DNA of 64,000 nucleotides from Bacillota bacterium (lineage in GTDB: Bacteria > Bacillota > Clostridia > Lachnospirales > Lachnospiraceae): assembly GCA_023411555.1 (NCBI GenBank), contig JAEYOQ010000031.1, positions 1-64,000 of the forward strand, read 5' to 3'. The notes below the pieces were generated by a model. That model was given only the letters and a program-made list of their open reading frames with translations. It searched no databases and was not told the origin of the DNA. Position 1 is the first letter of the stretch. Every line of letters begins with the position of its first letter. The position numbers and the translations under genes were made by a program. Shown one piece after another: positions 37,998 to 46,236 of this stretch.

Positions 37998-38077
37998 CTT
38001 TGACGTCCTCCTTATAAATATTGTTTTGTTCATAGTCATATTTGATAGCCCTCCTTTCAAATTTGCTGTTGTTATCG

Positions 38078-38245
38078 TATAACACATAGCGAAAAAACGC
38101 ACTAGGATATAACGAGAAATTAGCATGAAAGTAGTCACTTTTACATATTTTGTCTCAAATTTTGGTATGATTTTTGTGTATTTTAAAGTGAAAAAGGTGT
38201 TTTATTTGTTTTATAATTGACGAATTGCCTCATTCATTATAAACT
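38078..38245. promoter_or_regulatory. Divergent control region (copy B) for transporter operon and AraC regulator
   Basis: Shares with 9212-9381 the blocks TATAACACA (38078), GCACTA-GATATAAC-AGAAATT (38099), TGATTTTTGTGTATTTTA (38168) and TTGAC (38217). The offsets from the first block are 0, 21 and 90 bases in both copies, and 139 against 138 for TTGAC. TTGACG and a TATAAA/TAAACT box serve the rightward regulator gene. The leftward promoter near TATAACACA serves the transporter operon. The conserved core between them is the likely AraC-type operator. Confidence 0.8.
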
Positions 38246-38285
38246 TCTTTTGTACCAATTTTATAATGAAAGGAATGTCTTAACT

Positions 38286-40478
38286 ATGAAGCTTACTTCT
38301 AGCTGCTCTCGTTCCGTCAAGCAATGGTTTGCAACTATTTTTCTTTCCATGTCATTATTACTATGTATTGTTTTATTACCCATTATAATATATCTCCAAA
38401 TTGTCTTTACTAACCTGGAGCTAGAAAAGTATCGGCAACAGTTAAACACCGGTACCACTCAGATTGAGTCCACAATATCCGGTGTTTTAAATGTCATGCA
38501 AAATATGGCTACCGATTCACGCTTTTTACAGTGTCACTATGCCTATCCGGACTATTCTCAAGTACCTATTAATGTCCGTAATCAGCTAAAAAGTGCTCTT
38601 AATGGGTTGATAGCACCATTTGATAACCTAATTACCGATACGATTCTCCAATTTGATGAAAATGTTGTTGTATCGCCCAATCGCGTTTCCTTTTATGATC
38701 GAATCCTGTTTTATCCCAGAATGTTTCAGATAGATGATCTAGATTATGCCTCTTGGCTGGAAAAACTAGAAGAAAATCAGACAGGTTTTATGCCTGTACA
38801 CAATATTCGGTCTTCATCCACTCAGTATCAAGCGATTATTTACTCTGCTCCATGGTCAAATGATTCCTTCTTCTATACCTGTTGGGATGTAAAGGCTCTA
38901 AAAAGAGCCCTGATCAGTGACGATAAGATAAATTCGATTTATCTTACAGTGAAGGATACCAGAGATAATGTTTTATATAGTGATTTCCCGGAAAACGCCG
39001 GAAAATACCGTGAACTTACATCTCATACCTCTCTGGGAGGTCTTCAGATTTATATCTCCGTTCCCAATGAGATTTTCAACCAACAGATGCAGCCCCTCTA
39101 TGTTTTCCTTCTATGCTATGGTATTGTATATATCGTGGTGTTGATCATTACTGTCTTAACAGGAGCTCGCATTTCCTCGAAACCAATCGTTAATATTTTA
39201 CGTACCCTGGAGCATTGTAATTACCTAATCAGAGAATCTGAAAAAAACTCAACTAATTACGAGGAGACAACCGAAAGAAATACTCCCAGCTGGTCTGAAC
39301 CAATAGAAAAAGCTTTGCTCCACGCCGATCAAAGTATGCAGTATTATCATGATACCCTAGCCACACAGCAAAAGGTGCTGCAAACCCGTTTCTTTGAGAA
39401 GGCCATTAATGGTCAACTGACCAGCAATAATGACCGAGAGCGCTTCTACATTTACTTTCCAAGCTTTCCTATGCGTTATCATCTCTTAAGAGCTAAGATT
39501 CAATGTAAAAATAAGCACAATGAGAATGCCTATGCACAGATTCAATTACTCCTTCAATCCTTTTTACAAAACCACATAAAAAAAGGTTTCTATCAGCAAC
39601 TTAATGAAAATGAACTCCTGCTTCTGGTAGATGAACAGGAATTTGAAATCGCCTGTCAGACCATGAATCTTGTCATGGAGCAAATTCACAAAGAAGAACC
39701 TTATGTTTCCATCCGGTGTACTGCCAGCATCATGTTCCAAAGCCTGGATAGCTTACCAGCTGCATATCGACAGCTGCAAGATTTGGATGACTACTCCACT
39801 GCCGAAGGTTACACCCATGCTTACACTGTCTCCGATTATAAAGAAACCGGTGGCTCTACCTTTCCTATGGCGGATCTCATCTCTCTCTACACTGCCATTA
39901 CTTATGGTAATGAGAATACTGCCCTGGCTAAGCTCCGAACCTGCTTCAATGACGAGCCTTTACGCACTTCATATAAGCGTCAGCTCTATGAAATGATCAG
40001 TGCCATTTTAAACTGTATTAAGCAGGAGCGTCCAGAGTTACTCTTAGAGGTAATCATTCCAAAATATGATCCTGAGAGTAATCTTCAAGAGCAAATAAGT
40101 AATTTAATTCATGAATTCTGTGTTCGTATTCAGGAGGCAGATTCCCCGAACCAAAATTCCTTTGCTGTACAGGTTCTTCAATATATAGATGATCATTACA
40201 TGGATCCGGAGCTCTGTCTCAATTCCCTGAGCGAAACATTTGAGTGCTCAGCCTCCAAGCTGCAAAAAGCCATTAAAAAGACTGCCGGCATTACACTTTC
40301 CAGCTATATCGAAAAACGACGTATGGAAAAAGCTGAAGAGCTTCTTGCTAAAAGGCAGATATCTGTAAGTAAAATAGCTGAAGAATGTGGTTTCTCCAGT
40401 GCCAATTCTTTCTACAAGGCTTATCGCCGCGTATATGGACATGCTCCCACCACTGAAAACACACCCATATACTCATAA
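38286..40478 (+). CDS. Membrane-anchored AraC-family regulator (YesN/LplR-like)
   Basis: About 730 residues; ATG 38286 follows GAAAGGA by about nine bases. One membrane helix near the N-terminus (IFLSMSLLLCIVLLPIIIYL), an extracytoplasmic sensor of about 240 residues, a second helix (FLLCYGIVYIVVLIITVL), a long cytoplasmic linker and a C-terminal double helix-turn-helix (FECSASKLQKAIKK and VSKIAEECGFSSANSFYKAYRRV). The layout is that of one-component membrane sensors paired with Lpl-type importers. It should sense the extracellular oligosaccharide or loaded binding protein and activate the transporter and lyase promoters. Confidence 0.92.
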   Translation: MKLTSSCSRSVKQWFATIFLSMSLLLCIVLLPIIIYLQIVFTNLELEKYRQQLNTGTTQIESTISGVLNVMQNMATDSRFLQCHYAYPDYSQVPINVRNQLKSALNGLIAPFDNLITDTILQFDENVVVSPNRVSFYDRILFYPRMFQIDDLDYASWLEKLEENQTGFMPVHNIRSSSTQYQAIIYSAPWSNDSFFYTCWDVKALKRALISDDKINSIYLTVKDTRDNVLYSDFPENAGKYRELTSHTSLGGLQIYISVPNEIFNQQMQPLYVFLLCYGIVYIVVLIITVLTGARISSKPIVNILRTLEHCNYLIRESEKNSTNYEETTERNTPSWSEPIEKALLHADQSMQYYHDTLATQQKVLQTRFFEKAINGQLTSNNDRERFYIYFPSFPMRYHLLRAKIQCKNKHNENAYAQIQLLLQSFLQNHIKKGFYQQLNENELLLLVDEQEFEIACQTMNLVMEQIHKEEPYVSIRCTASIMFQSLDSLPAAYRQLQDLDDYSTAEGYTHAYTVSDYKETGGSTFPMADLISLYTAITYGNENTALAKLRTCFNDEPLRTSYKRQLYEMISAILNCIKQERPELLLEVIIPKYDPESNLQEQISNLIHEFCVRIQEADSPNQNSFAVQVLQYIDDHYMDPELCLNSLSETFECSASKLQKAIKKTAGITLSSYIEKRRMEKAEELLAKRQISVSKIAEECGFSSANSFYKAYRRVYGHAPTTENTPIYS

Positions 40479-40498
40479 ATATTTATTATGAAGGCTTC

Positions 40499-40552
40499 AA
40501 AAGAGCCAAAGCCAATAAACTCTCAAGTAGTTATTAGCCTTGGCTCTTTTTG
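40499..40552 (+). terminator. Rho-independent terminator of the AraC regulator
   Basis: AAGAGCCAAAGCCAATAA pairs with TTATTAGCCTTGGCTCTT around a short loop, followed by TTTTT. It stands 20 bases after the stop codon. Confidence 0.9.
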
Positions 40553-40569
40553 GATAATTCCCAATATTC

Positions 40570-40680
40570 TTCCGAACCGGAGCTGCAGGTGGATTGGGTT
40601 ATGCTTTTATAATCTTCTTAAACGCAACCCTAGAATCAGGTATTAATATCATATTAAAGGAAATAGGCTTAGTGATACCT
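40570..40680 (+). pseudogene. Glycerate kinase remnant
   Basis: From base 40570 the plus strand reads FRTGAAGGLGYAFIIF, then LNATLESGINIILKEIGL. This matches the GAAGGLG...FL.A.L.SGI region of GarK-type glycerate kinases in spacing and residues. There is no start and no continuation before or after; the next bases read off-family. It is a relic of about 37 codons. Glycerate kinase belongs to sugar-acid catabolism, which fits the neighbouring pathway genes. Confidence 0.6.
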
Positions 40681-40771
40681 TTTCAATTAATTTACCCAAG
40701 ACAATGTAATTGGAATTACAATATGCAAACCCTTTTTTTAGGTGGCTGATAATCCGATATGCCTTTTATGA

Positions 40772-40823
40772 TAAAGAAAGAGGTCTAAGGCACCTAAACG
40801 GTGCTTTAGACCTCTTTCTTTAT
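40772..40823 (-). terminator. Strong terminator, probably bidirectional
   Basis: TAAAGAAAGAGGTCTAAGGCACC pairs with GGTGCTTTAGACCTCTTTCTTTA with one G-T change, around TAAAC. A-rich and T-rich arms allow termination in both directions. It follows the 40832 gene on the minus strand. Confidence 0.85.
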
Positions 40824-40831
40824 TTAAGTAA

Positions 40832-41056
40832 TTATTTAAGGTAAACGGGATGAATAAAACATGAGCCCACTGGCGAAATAATATACTTTCCCTGCATATC
40901 ATTCTTTTTAAGAGTTATGCTAGGCTCAACTCTTCTAACTAAGGTATAGATCCCACTGTTTGGAGTCCTGGTAACATAGTTACCGCGCTCAACAGCTATG
41001 AGTTGTGTGATAGCATAAAAATCTACATGTAAATATTCTTCACCATTATAACCCAC
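40832..41056 (-). CDS. Small hypothetical protein
   Basis: A 74-residue frame from GTG 41056, seven bases after the lipoprotein stop. It reads NGEEYLHVDFYAITQLIAVERG... and ends FIHPVYLK. The ribosome site is weak (GAGAG-like). No family is recognised. It could be a real small gene translated with the lipoprotein or the relic of a longer one. The strong terminator immediately after its stop supports transcription through it. Confidence 0.35.
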   Translation of the reverse strand: MGYNGEEYLHVDFYAITQLIAVERGNYVTRTPNSGIYTLVRRVEPSITLKKNDMQGKYIISPVGSCFIHPVYLK

Positions 41057-41062
41057 TCTCGC

Positions 41063-41791
41063 TTAAAACTGATTCCAGCTTACATCCTCTTTATCAAAGA
41101 AATTCTTCAAAAAGTTATTATATTCCTCTTCAGATACCTTCTCATCAGCAATATAATACTCTACGTCTTCATTCATTAAAATTGAGTGTCCAAGGATTTT
41201 CACATTAAGCTCAAGTCCATTAAAGCTCATTTCTAGAATGCTATTATCAAAGGCTCCTGAGGACGCCGAATAGGTTCCATCAGTCTTTGGAGATTGTAGA
41301 CCCCTATATACAAAGGGATATCCATATACACTTCCTTCATAATATCTAAGTACTATAATCCAACCATCAATACCTGAACTTAAGTTAACAATAACCTCAG
41401 GTATATTATCACGATCTAAATCCACTACTGCATAATTATCAAGAGCTAAGCTCTCATCAAAATCATATATCATTAATTGCTTAATAGCATTTAAATAATT
41501 CTCATCAGAGGTTGTTGTCTCTGTTATACCATCCTCAGTATTTACTATCTGTACAGTAGCTTCCATAGTTAGCACTTGATTGAGTGCTTTTACAGCTTCA
41601 GTCTCTTCCCAAACATCAAATCCAGGCTGTAATTGTAATTCGCTCTCCTGTGGTTGTTGTACCGCTTCGGTAGGAGCAATCGCACCTGTTGTAGGTGTAG
41701 GGGTTAGGTTATTATCTTTTGTAGTGCTGTCAACTTTACAGCCCGTCATGATAACCATTGCACTTAACATTGCTATTAGTATCTTCTTCAT
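41063..41791 (-). CDS. Hypothetical lipoprotein
   Basis: A 242-residue lipoprotein: signal peptide MKKILIAMLSAMVIMTGC with the lipobox MTGC, then a TP/Q-rich linker (PTPTTGAIAPTEAV). The globular part contains NYAVVDLDRDNIPEVIVNL, an Asp-rich FG-GAP-like or EF-hand-like loop seen in many clostridial surface lipoproteins. Function unknown. ATG 41791 follows an AGAAAGAAGAG site. It is outside the polysaccharide operons, and the BREX remnant lies beyond the insertion sequence on its right. Confidence 0.8.
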   Translation of the reverse strand: MKKILIAMLSAMVIMTGCKVDSTTKDNNLTPTPTTGAIAPTEAVQQPQESELQLQPGFDVWEETEAVKALNQVLTMEATVQIVNTEDGITETTTSDENYLNAIKQLMIYDFDESLALDNYAVVDLDRDNIPEVIVNLSSGIDGWIIVLRYYEGSVYGYPFVYRGLQSPKTDGTYSASSGAFDNSILEMSFNGLELNVKILGHSILMNEDVEYYIADEKVSEEEYNNFLKNFFDKEDVSWNQF

Positions 41792-42079
41792 ATAAAACTC
41801 TTCTTTCTCTACTTAACTAGCTATAATTTGGGTCAATTTGCTTTACAACTACACTATTCAAGATAATTATCAGATAGCTACCACTTAATTCACTTAACAT
41901 AACAGGAATTACTATAAGGATATCCTAGTGATAATTGAATTGTGCATTGTTATTATAGCTACTAATGTAACAAACTTCAATATGGATCTTTTACCAAATG
42001 ATTCTAGGAACTATTTCAGTTACTGTTCACTCCCCGTATTACTTCATTATGAAAAGTGACGAAATTTATTTTTTTATTT

Positions 42080-42156
42080 TGTGGATAAAAAAGGCAAGCA
42101 AGGTAGTCGGGGTGACGGCTACCATGCTTGCTTTTTTTGACGAATGATTATCCACA
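42080..42156. repeat. Hairpin flanked by inverted DnaA-box-like sequences in IS66 left end
   Basis: A stem GGCAAGCA-GGTAG / CTACC-TGCTTGCT with A-runs and T-runs (42089-42138) looks like a two-way terminator. It is bracketed by TGTGGATAA (42080-42088) and TTATCCACA (42148-42156), both exact DnaA-box consensus. TTATCCACC follows at 42232-42240. The terminator probably shields the transposase genes from outside transcription. Confidence 0.6.
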
Positions 42157-42326
42157 AAAATTAGCTGACAAAGCTTATATTTGTGATTTTATATAACCTT
42201 TTTCTAACATTTTATCGATATGGAAGAATAGTTATCCACCGTCAAATTGCCAGTACTGAAACAACTGCAAATTCGCATATTTCAAGGATTTATGATATAC
42301 TTTTCTCAGAAAGAGAGGATGACTTT

Positions 42327-42512
42327 ATGACCCAAAAGTTTGATAATAACTTCGATATTCGAGATAAATTAATTGCAAGTCTAGAAGAAGAAAATAAAAT
42401 ACAAAAGGAACTTATTGAAAATCAAAATATCATAATAAGGACACTAGAAGGCCATGTGTTAGAATTAACACAACTAATGGAAAAAATTATAAAAGAGGGA
42501 CAGAAAGGCTAA
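42327..42512 (+). CDS. Small coiled-coil IS66 accessory protein
   Basis: 61 residues from ATG 42327, which has AGAGAGG upstream. The sequence is nearly all helical heptads (LIASLEEENKIQKELIENQN, then LEGHVLELTQLMEKI). It ends four bases before the transposase start. IS66 elements usually carry small upstream frames; this one does not look like the classical TnpA or TnpB. It may assemble with the N-terminal coiled coil of the transposase. Confidence 0.6.
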   Translation: MTQKFDNNFDIRDKLIASLEEENKIQKELIENQNIIIRTLEGHVLELTQLMEKIIKEGQKG

Positions 42513-42516
42513 CTGC

Positions 42517-44192
42517 ATGAACATTTCTTTTGAATACATCACCACTCTTGAATATCGTCTAAAAGCAGCCAACGCAGAAGTGAGGACTTTTAAATCCGGC
42601 GATAAATATACCAAAATGCAGGAAGATCACCTGAAGGATCTCCGCTTTTTAGAAGGTATCATTAAGAGATTGAAGGAAGAAATCTTCATTGCCCATAGTG
42701 AAACGACCACTGTCCGCAAACAGTGGTTTGAAATTTTTGAAGAACTCCAGAAGGAATACGAACGCAAACTGAGTATCTCCAAAAAGTTAAATAAACAGCT
42801 GAAAAAAAGAGCATTAAGTGCGGAGCAACAGTTAGATGAGTTACGAGATAAAGTAATAGAACAGCGACATACAATATATGACTTAAAAACAGAATTGGAA
42901 GAAGAAAAAGGAAAGAATCTAAAATTAAGAGCACAAATTAACCGAGATTATGAGAATTCTTCGCTTCCTTCTTCAAAGTCAGCCAAGAATAAAAAAATCA
43001 TAAACAGCCGTGAAAAGACAGGGCGAAAACCAGGTGCTCAGCCTGGACATCAAGGACACTGTAGGAAAAAGCAGGTTCCTACATCAGCTCCTGTCCTATT
43101 GCCTGTTCCACAGGAGGTCATCGCTGATCCAGACTTTAAGAAAACCTCAAAAACCATTGTGAAGCAACTCGTTGGAATTCGTCTGTTACTTGATGTAACA
43201 GAATATCGTGCCGACGTTTATTATAATACCAAAACTGGCGAACGGATACACGCAGCATTTCCTACCGGAGTTGTGGATGATGTGAATTATGATGGGAGTA
43301 TTAAAGGCTTTTTGTTCCTGCTAAACAATGAATGCTGCACTTCCATTGATAAGAGCAGAAAATTTTTGTCTGATCTGACAGGCGGACAACTAAACATATC
43401 AAAAGGCATGATAAATAAGCTCAGCAAAGAGTTTGCCAAAAAATCTGAGCAGGAGCAAAAAACAATGTTTACAGATATGCTGTTGTCTCCAATCATGCAT
43501 ACCGACTGCACCAACGCGAAGGTGAATGGAAAAAGTACATATGTATTTATATGTGCAACACCAGATGGGAAAGCCATGTACTTTGCTCGCGAAAAAAAAG
43601 GTCATGAAGGAGTGAAAGGGACTGTAGTTGAAGACTATCAAGGAACTCTGGTACATGATCATGAAAGTACCTTTTTTAACTATGGCAGTGACCATCAGGA
43701 GTGTCTTGCACATGTCTTACGTTATCTTAAAGACAGCATAAGTAATGAGTCTGACCGAACCTTAATAAAAAGATGCATTCGCTAATACGAAAAATGATTC
43801 ATTATCGAAATAATCTTCCGCCTGGAACGGACTGCAGTATGGCGAAAATCGCGGAATTCGAAAGCCAGTACAAAGAAATACTCCGCGAGGCGAAGGAAGA
43901 ATACGAATATATCCCGCCAAATAAGTATTACAAAGAAGGGTACAACCTGTACTTGCGAATGGAAAAGTATATGAACAATCATCTATTGTTTCTGCATGAT
44001 TACAGGATTCCCACAACCAATAATGAAGCTGAAAGGCTTCTAAGAGGCTATAAACGAAAACAGGTGCAGGCCGTGTCATTCCGGAGTCAAGCGAGTATCG
44101 ATTATCTCTGTCAATGCATGAGCATGCTAGTTAAGATGCGTAGAAATAGAGAGCAGAATGTATTCGATAGAGTATGTAGAACCTTTGGATAA
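42517..44192 (+). pseudogene. IS66-family transposase with frameshift
   Basis: ATG 42517 opens a transposase with an unusually long coiled-coil N-terminus (about 160 residues), a GRKPGAQPGHQGH linker, then the IS66 DDE core: MHTDCTNAKVNGKSTYVF, VEDYQGTLVHDH and SDHQECLAHVLRYL. The frame stops at 43785 after RTLIKRCIR. The protein continues in the next frame as NKKMHSLIRKMIHYRNN to 44192, including IPTTNNEAERLLRGYKRKQ with the last catalytic Glu. The shift lies at about 43763, where a codon seems to have lost one base. Programmed frameshifting is possible but no clear slippery site was seen other than an A-run nearby. Confidence 0.85.
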
Positions 44193-44195
44193 GAT

Positions 44196-44242
44196 AAAAC
44201 CGATGGCTTTGACTGAATTCAGTCTACACCATCGGCTTTTTT
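44196..44242 (+). terminator. IS66 right-end terminator
   Basis: AAAACCGATGG pairs with CCATCGGCTTTT; an inner palindrome GACTGAATTCAGTC (44211-44224) forms a second stem. A T6 run follows. It begins four bases after the transposase stop. Confidence 0.8.
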
Positions 44243-44418
44243 AGTTCAAGTTTACCTCTGAACAGTAACAAAAAGTTAATAAAATGTTTCTTTAATTCCC
44301 TTGTTATTACGTATTCATCTAGTTCCTGCGCAAGTACCCTTTCGGTATCTTCATCCACCTTTACTACGCCATTTATTGGACGATTGATATCATCCTTAAA
44401 CATCTCTCTGATTATCAT
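44224..44418 (-). pseudogene. brxC: BrxC fragment, truncated by IS66
   Basis: ATG 44418 overlaps the brxB stop (TAATG) and has GGAGG upstream. The first about 50 codons read IREMFKDDINRPINGVVKVD, then TERVLAQELDEYVITRELKKHF, which is the start of the BREX ATPase BrxC, normally about 1200 residues. At 44269 the sequence enters the IS66 right end, and the frame ends with 15 foreign residues. The AAA ATPase body is absent from the window. BREX is therefore non-functional here. Confidence 0.9.
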
Positions 44419-44990
44419 TATTTATCTCCTCCGCACACTTCATTAAAAGCTCTATAATATGGGTTTGCTGATAACTTGTTGAATAATTTTAAATAATTCC
44501 CATCAAATGTTCCTGGATACATAACTAATATTGGAACATCTGAAAAATGAGGTTGCATTGCCTCTAATAAATTATGAACCCTCATAAAAGGAAATACATC
44601 ACCTATTCCTGTAAGCATCAACACATCACCTATTTGATGACTTTCATACTGCAATTTATTTATGAAAGCGCCCTCGGCAGCAATTCCATGTAATTGTTCA
44701 AGTAAAAAAACTTTTCCTTTCTTTTCTTCTTGTTTTGGAATACTTTTAGTAATCCTCTTCTCATCACATATCATTAAAAAAATTTCATACAAATTACATT
44801 CAATCAGGTGACAATCCAAACTCTGGTCTGTTGCTATCTGCTCCGTGAAATGCCTTACTGTCATTTCATCTTTTGGATCATAACAGAATATTCTAATATT
44901 CACTTCATTACTTAATCCATTACCTTCGAGAAAATCTCGATCTTGGATAAGTACTTTCAAATTATCTAGTCTTTCATTGATATTACTCAT
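44418..44990 (-). CDS. brxB: BREX protein BrxB (DUF1788)
   Basis: 190 residues. It has the DUF1788 opening (NERLDNLKVLIQDRDFLEGNGLSNEVNIRIFCYDP), the middle HLIECNLYEIFL and the end GIGDVFPFMRVHNLLEAMQPHF-DVPILVMYPGTFDG, all in the BrxB order and length. It lies between brxA and brxC as in type I BREX. The role within BREX defence is not well defined. The gene looks intact but its partners PglX, PglZ and BrxL are not in this window. Confidence 0.95.
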   Translation of the reverse strand: MSNINERLDNLKVLIQDRDFLEGNGLSNEVNIRIFCYDPKDEMTVRHFTEQIATDQSLDCHLIECNLYEIFLMICDEKRITKSIPKQEEKKGKVFLLEQLHGIAAEGAFINKLQYESHQIGDVLMLTGIGDVFPFMRVHNLLEAMQPHFSDVPILVMYPGTFDGNYLKLFNKLSANPYYRAFNEVCGGDK

Positions 44991-45001
44991 ATTTTTCTCG
45001 A

Positions 45002-45604
45002 TTACAGAAAGTAATTAAATGTGCTAAGAACTTCTGTTTCTCCTTTCTCTCGAACTGTATTTTCTAATACTGGGTTTAACCACACTGGATTTAAATGATC
45101 AGATTTCGTATTATCAATATACTCAGTTTCAATTAACATTCTAGTTATTACCTGTTTAATTTTCTGTATAGTGGAATCACTCCAACTTGCCACATCGTCA
45201 TCCTGCTCTTGCAATCGCATGAAAAACACATTCAAATCTATTTTTCCAAATGAATAATCTTTCGAGCTATACTTTGCACCGATTACAGTAACCATAAACT
45301 CATAAACTAATCTGCTATATTTCATAATTGCATATAAACATATCTGTTTCGCAACATCTGACGCCTGATTAGCTACAGCTTGTACTAGACTATCATCCTC
45401 CATTGCTTTTAATCTTCCAATACATACTCTTGCCATCTTTTTCACTGAACGTTCTGTTGGATATTGAAACAAATTATCTTCCATGATTCGTAGTACCACC
45501 TCATCATCAGACAGACCTTTCGTCATTAGACGAGCTGTTGTACGCATTTCATAGAAAAGGAACTGTTCCCTTGTAAGTGATCCATTATACTGTCCCATTA
45601 GCAT
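45002..45604 (-). CDS. brxA: BREX protein BrxA (DUF1819)
   Basis: About 200 residues. ATG 45604 is favoured because AAAAGGA lies seven bases upstream; other in-frame ATGs are at 45610 and 45598. DUF1819 parts are LTREQFLFYEMRTTARLM, the FQYPTERSVKKMARVCIGRL segment, FDRYSRLVYEFM-like MKYSRLVYEFM and the C-terminal NPVWLNPVLENT. BrxA is a small DNA-binding helical protein. It overlaps the XRE gene by about 20 bases and is 12 bases from brxB, so the set is one operon. Confidence 0.93.
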   Translation of the reverse strand: MLMGQYNGSLTREQFLFYEMRTTARLMTKGLSDDEVVLRIMEDNLFQYPTERSVKKMARVCIGRLKAMEDDSLVQAVANQASDVAKQICLYAIMKYSRLVYEFMVTVIGAKYSSKDYSFGKIDLNVFFMRLQEQDDDVASWSDSTIQKIKQVITRMLIETEYIDNTKSDHLNPVWLNPVLENTVREKGETEVLSTFNYFL

Positions 45605-45815
45605 CACCATTCCTTTTCTTTTCATAGTGAATAATATCACCAAAATCGCATTCCAGATCATTACATATTTTTTCCAAGATGTTCATTGACACAGTTTCAC
45701 CCTTAGTCATTTTCGCTATGGTGCTGCTACTAATTCCTAAATTGTTTACCAAATCAATTTTCTTCATATTTTTGTCAATTAATAATTTCCACAAACCATT
45801 GTATGATACTGCCAT
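45585..45815 (-). CDS. XRE-family helix-turn-helix regulator of the BREX operon
   Basis: 76 residues: a Cro/CI-type DNA-binding domain (MKKIDLVNNLGISSSTIAKMTKG) followed by ILEKICNDLECDFGDIIHY, as in small YozG-like repressors. AGAGAGG precedes ATG 45815. It is first in the BREX operon and overlaps brxA, so it probably controls it. Type I BREX loci more often carry the larger WYL regulator BrxR, so this is a different control arrangement. Confidence 0.88.
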   Translation of the reverse strand: MAVSYNGLWKLLIDKNMKKIDLVNNLGISSSTIAKMTKGETVSMNILEKICNDLECDFGDIIHYEKKRNGDANGTV

Positions 45816-46236
45816 AAACTTTACCTCTCTGCATCACGTGCAAACACATCGTTTGGTTTTTGAGTTAAAATGCTCTTTTTGCTAATTCACCCAATTATGA
45901 CAATCATACCACCACTGCTTCTTTTATTCAATCAATTTCTGAATTATAAATTCGAAATATCGAAGTTTTAATTTGAAATACTAATCACTCTTGTTCGATT
46001 GTCCGCATAAAATGAAATTTTAAAATCGTAAAGTGAAAAAGTAAATTCCGCACCCCCTTTATAGAAAGTGGAATTTACTCCTGCACATAGTTTTTGATAT
46101 GATGAATTTTAAAATCCCGTACTCCCCTCATATAGATAGCGAAATTTACTCATGCACATTGTTTTTGATAGGATACACCTAACTAAATATGACCACAATC
46201 TATCGCCATCACTTCATCTAAACAACAAACATTCTA
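45816..46236. repeat. Intergenic with degenerate direct repeats and an inverted repeat
   Basis: No gene is supported. Two copies of an about 55-base unit lie at 46048-46103 and 46116-46173 (shared core AATTTACTC-TGCACAT and GTTTTTGATA). A third partial match, AATTTTAAAATC, precedes the first copy. GTAAATTCC (46041-46049) and GGAATTTAC (46070-46078) form an exact inverted repeat in the first unit. It lies in front of the BREX operon and at the end of the split helicase partner gene. Confidence 0.6.

Larger units (their letters stand above)
42019..44269 (+). mobile_element. IS66-family insertion sequence, 2251 bp
   Basis: GTTACTGTTCA at 42019-42029 and its exact reverse complement TGAACAGTAAC at 44259-44269 form 11-base terminal inverted repeats. 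The element encodes a small accessory protein and a frameshifted IS66 transposase. The flanking 8 bases differ (CTATTTCA left, AAAAAGTT right), so no target duplication is visible. The right end cuts brxC. The left flank is not brxC sequence, pointing to an adjacent deletion. Confidence 0.85.

Noticed and set aside
42080..42240. DnaA boxes as a replication origin
   Set aside because: They lie inside an insertion sequence, and no dnaA, rep or AT-rich unwinding element with several boxes is present.
42183..42512. Longer 109-codon start of the IS66 accessory protein
   Set aside because: ATG 42327 has the only good ribosome site and the upstream part is not coiled coil like the rest.
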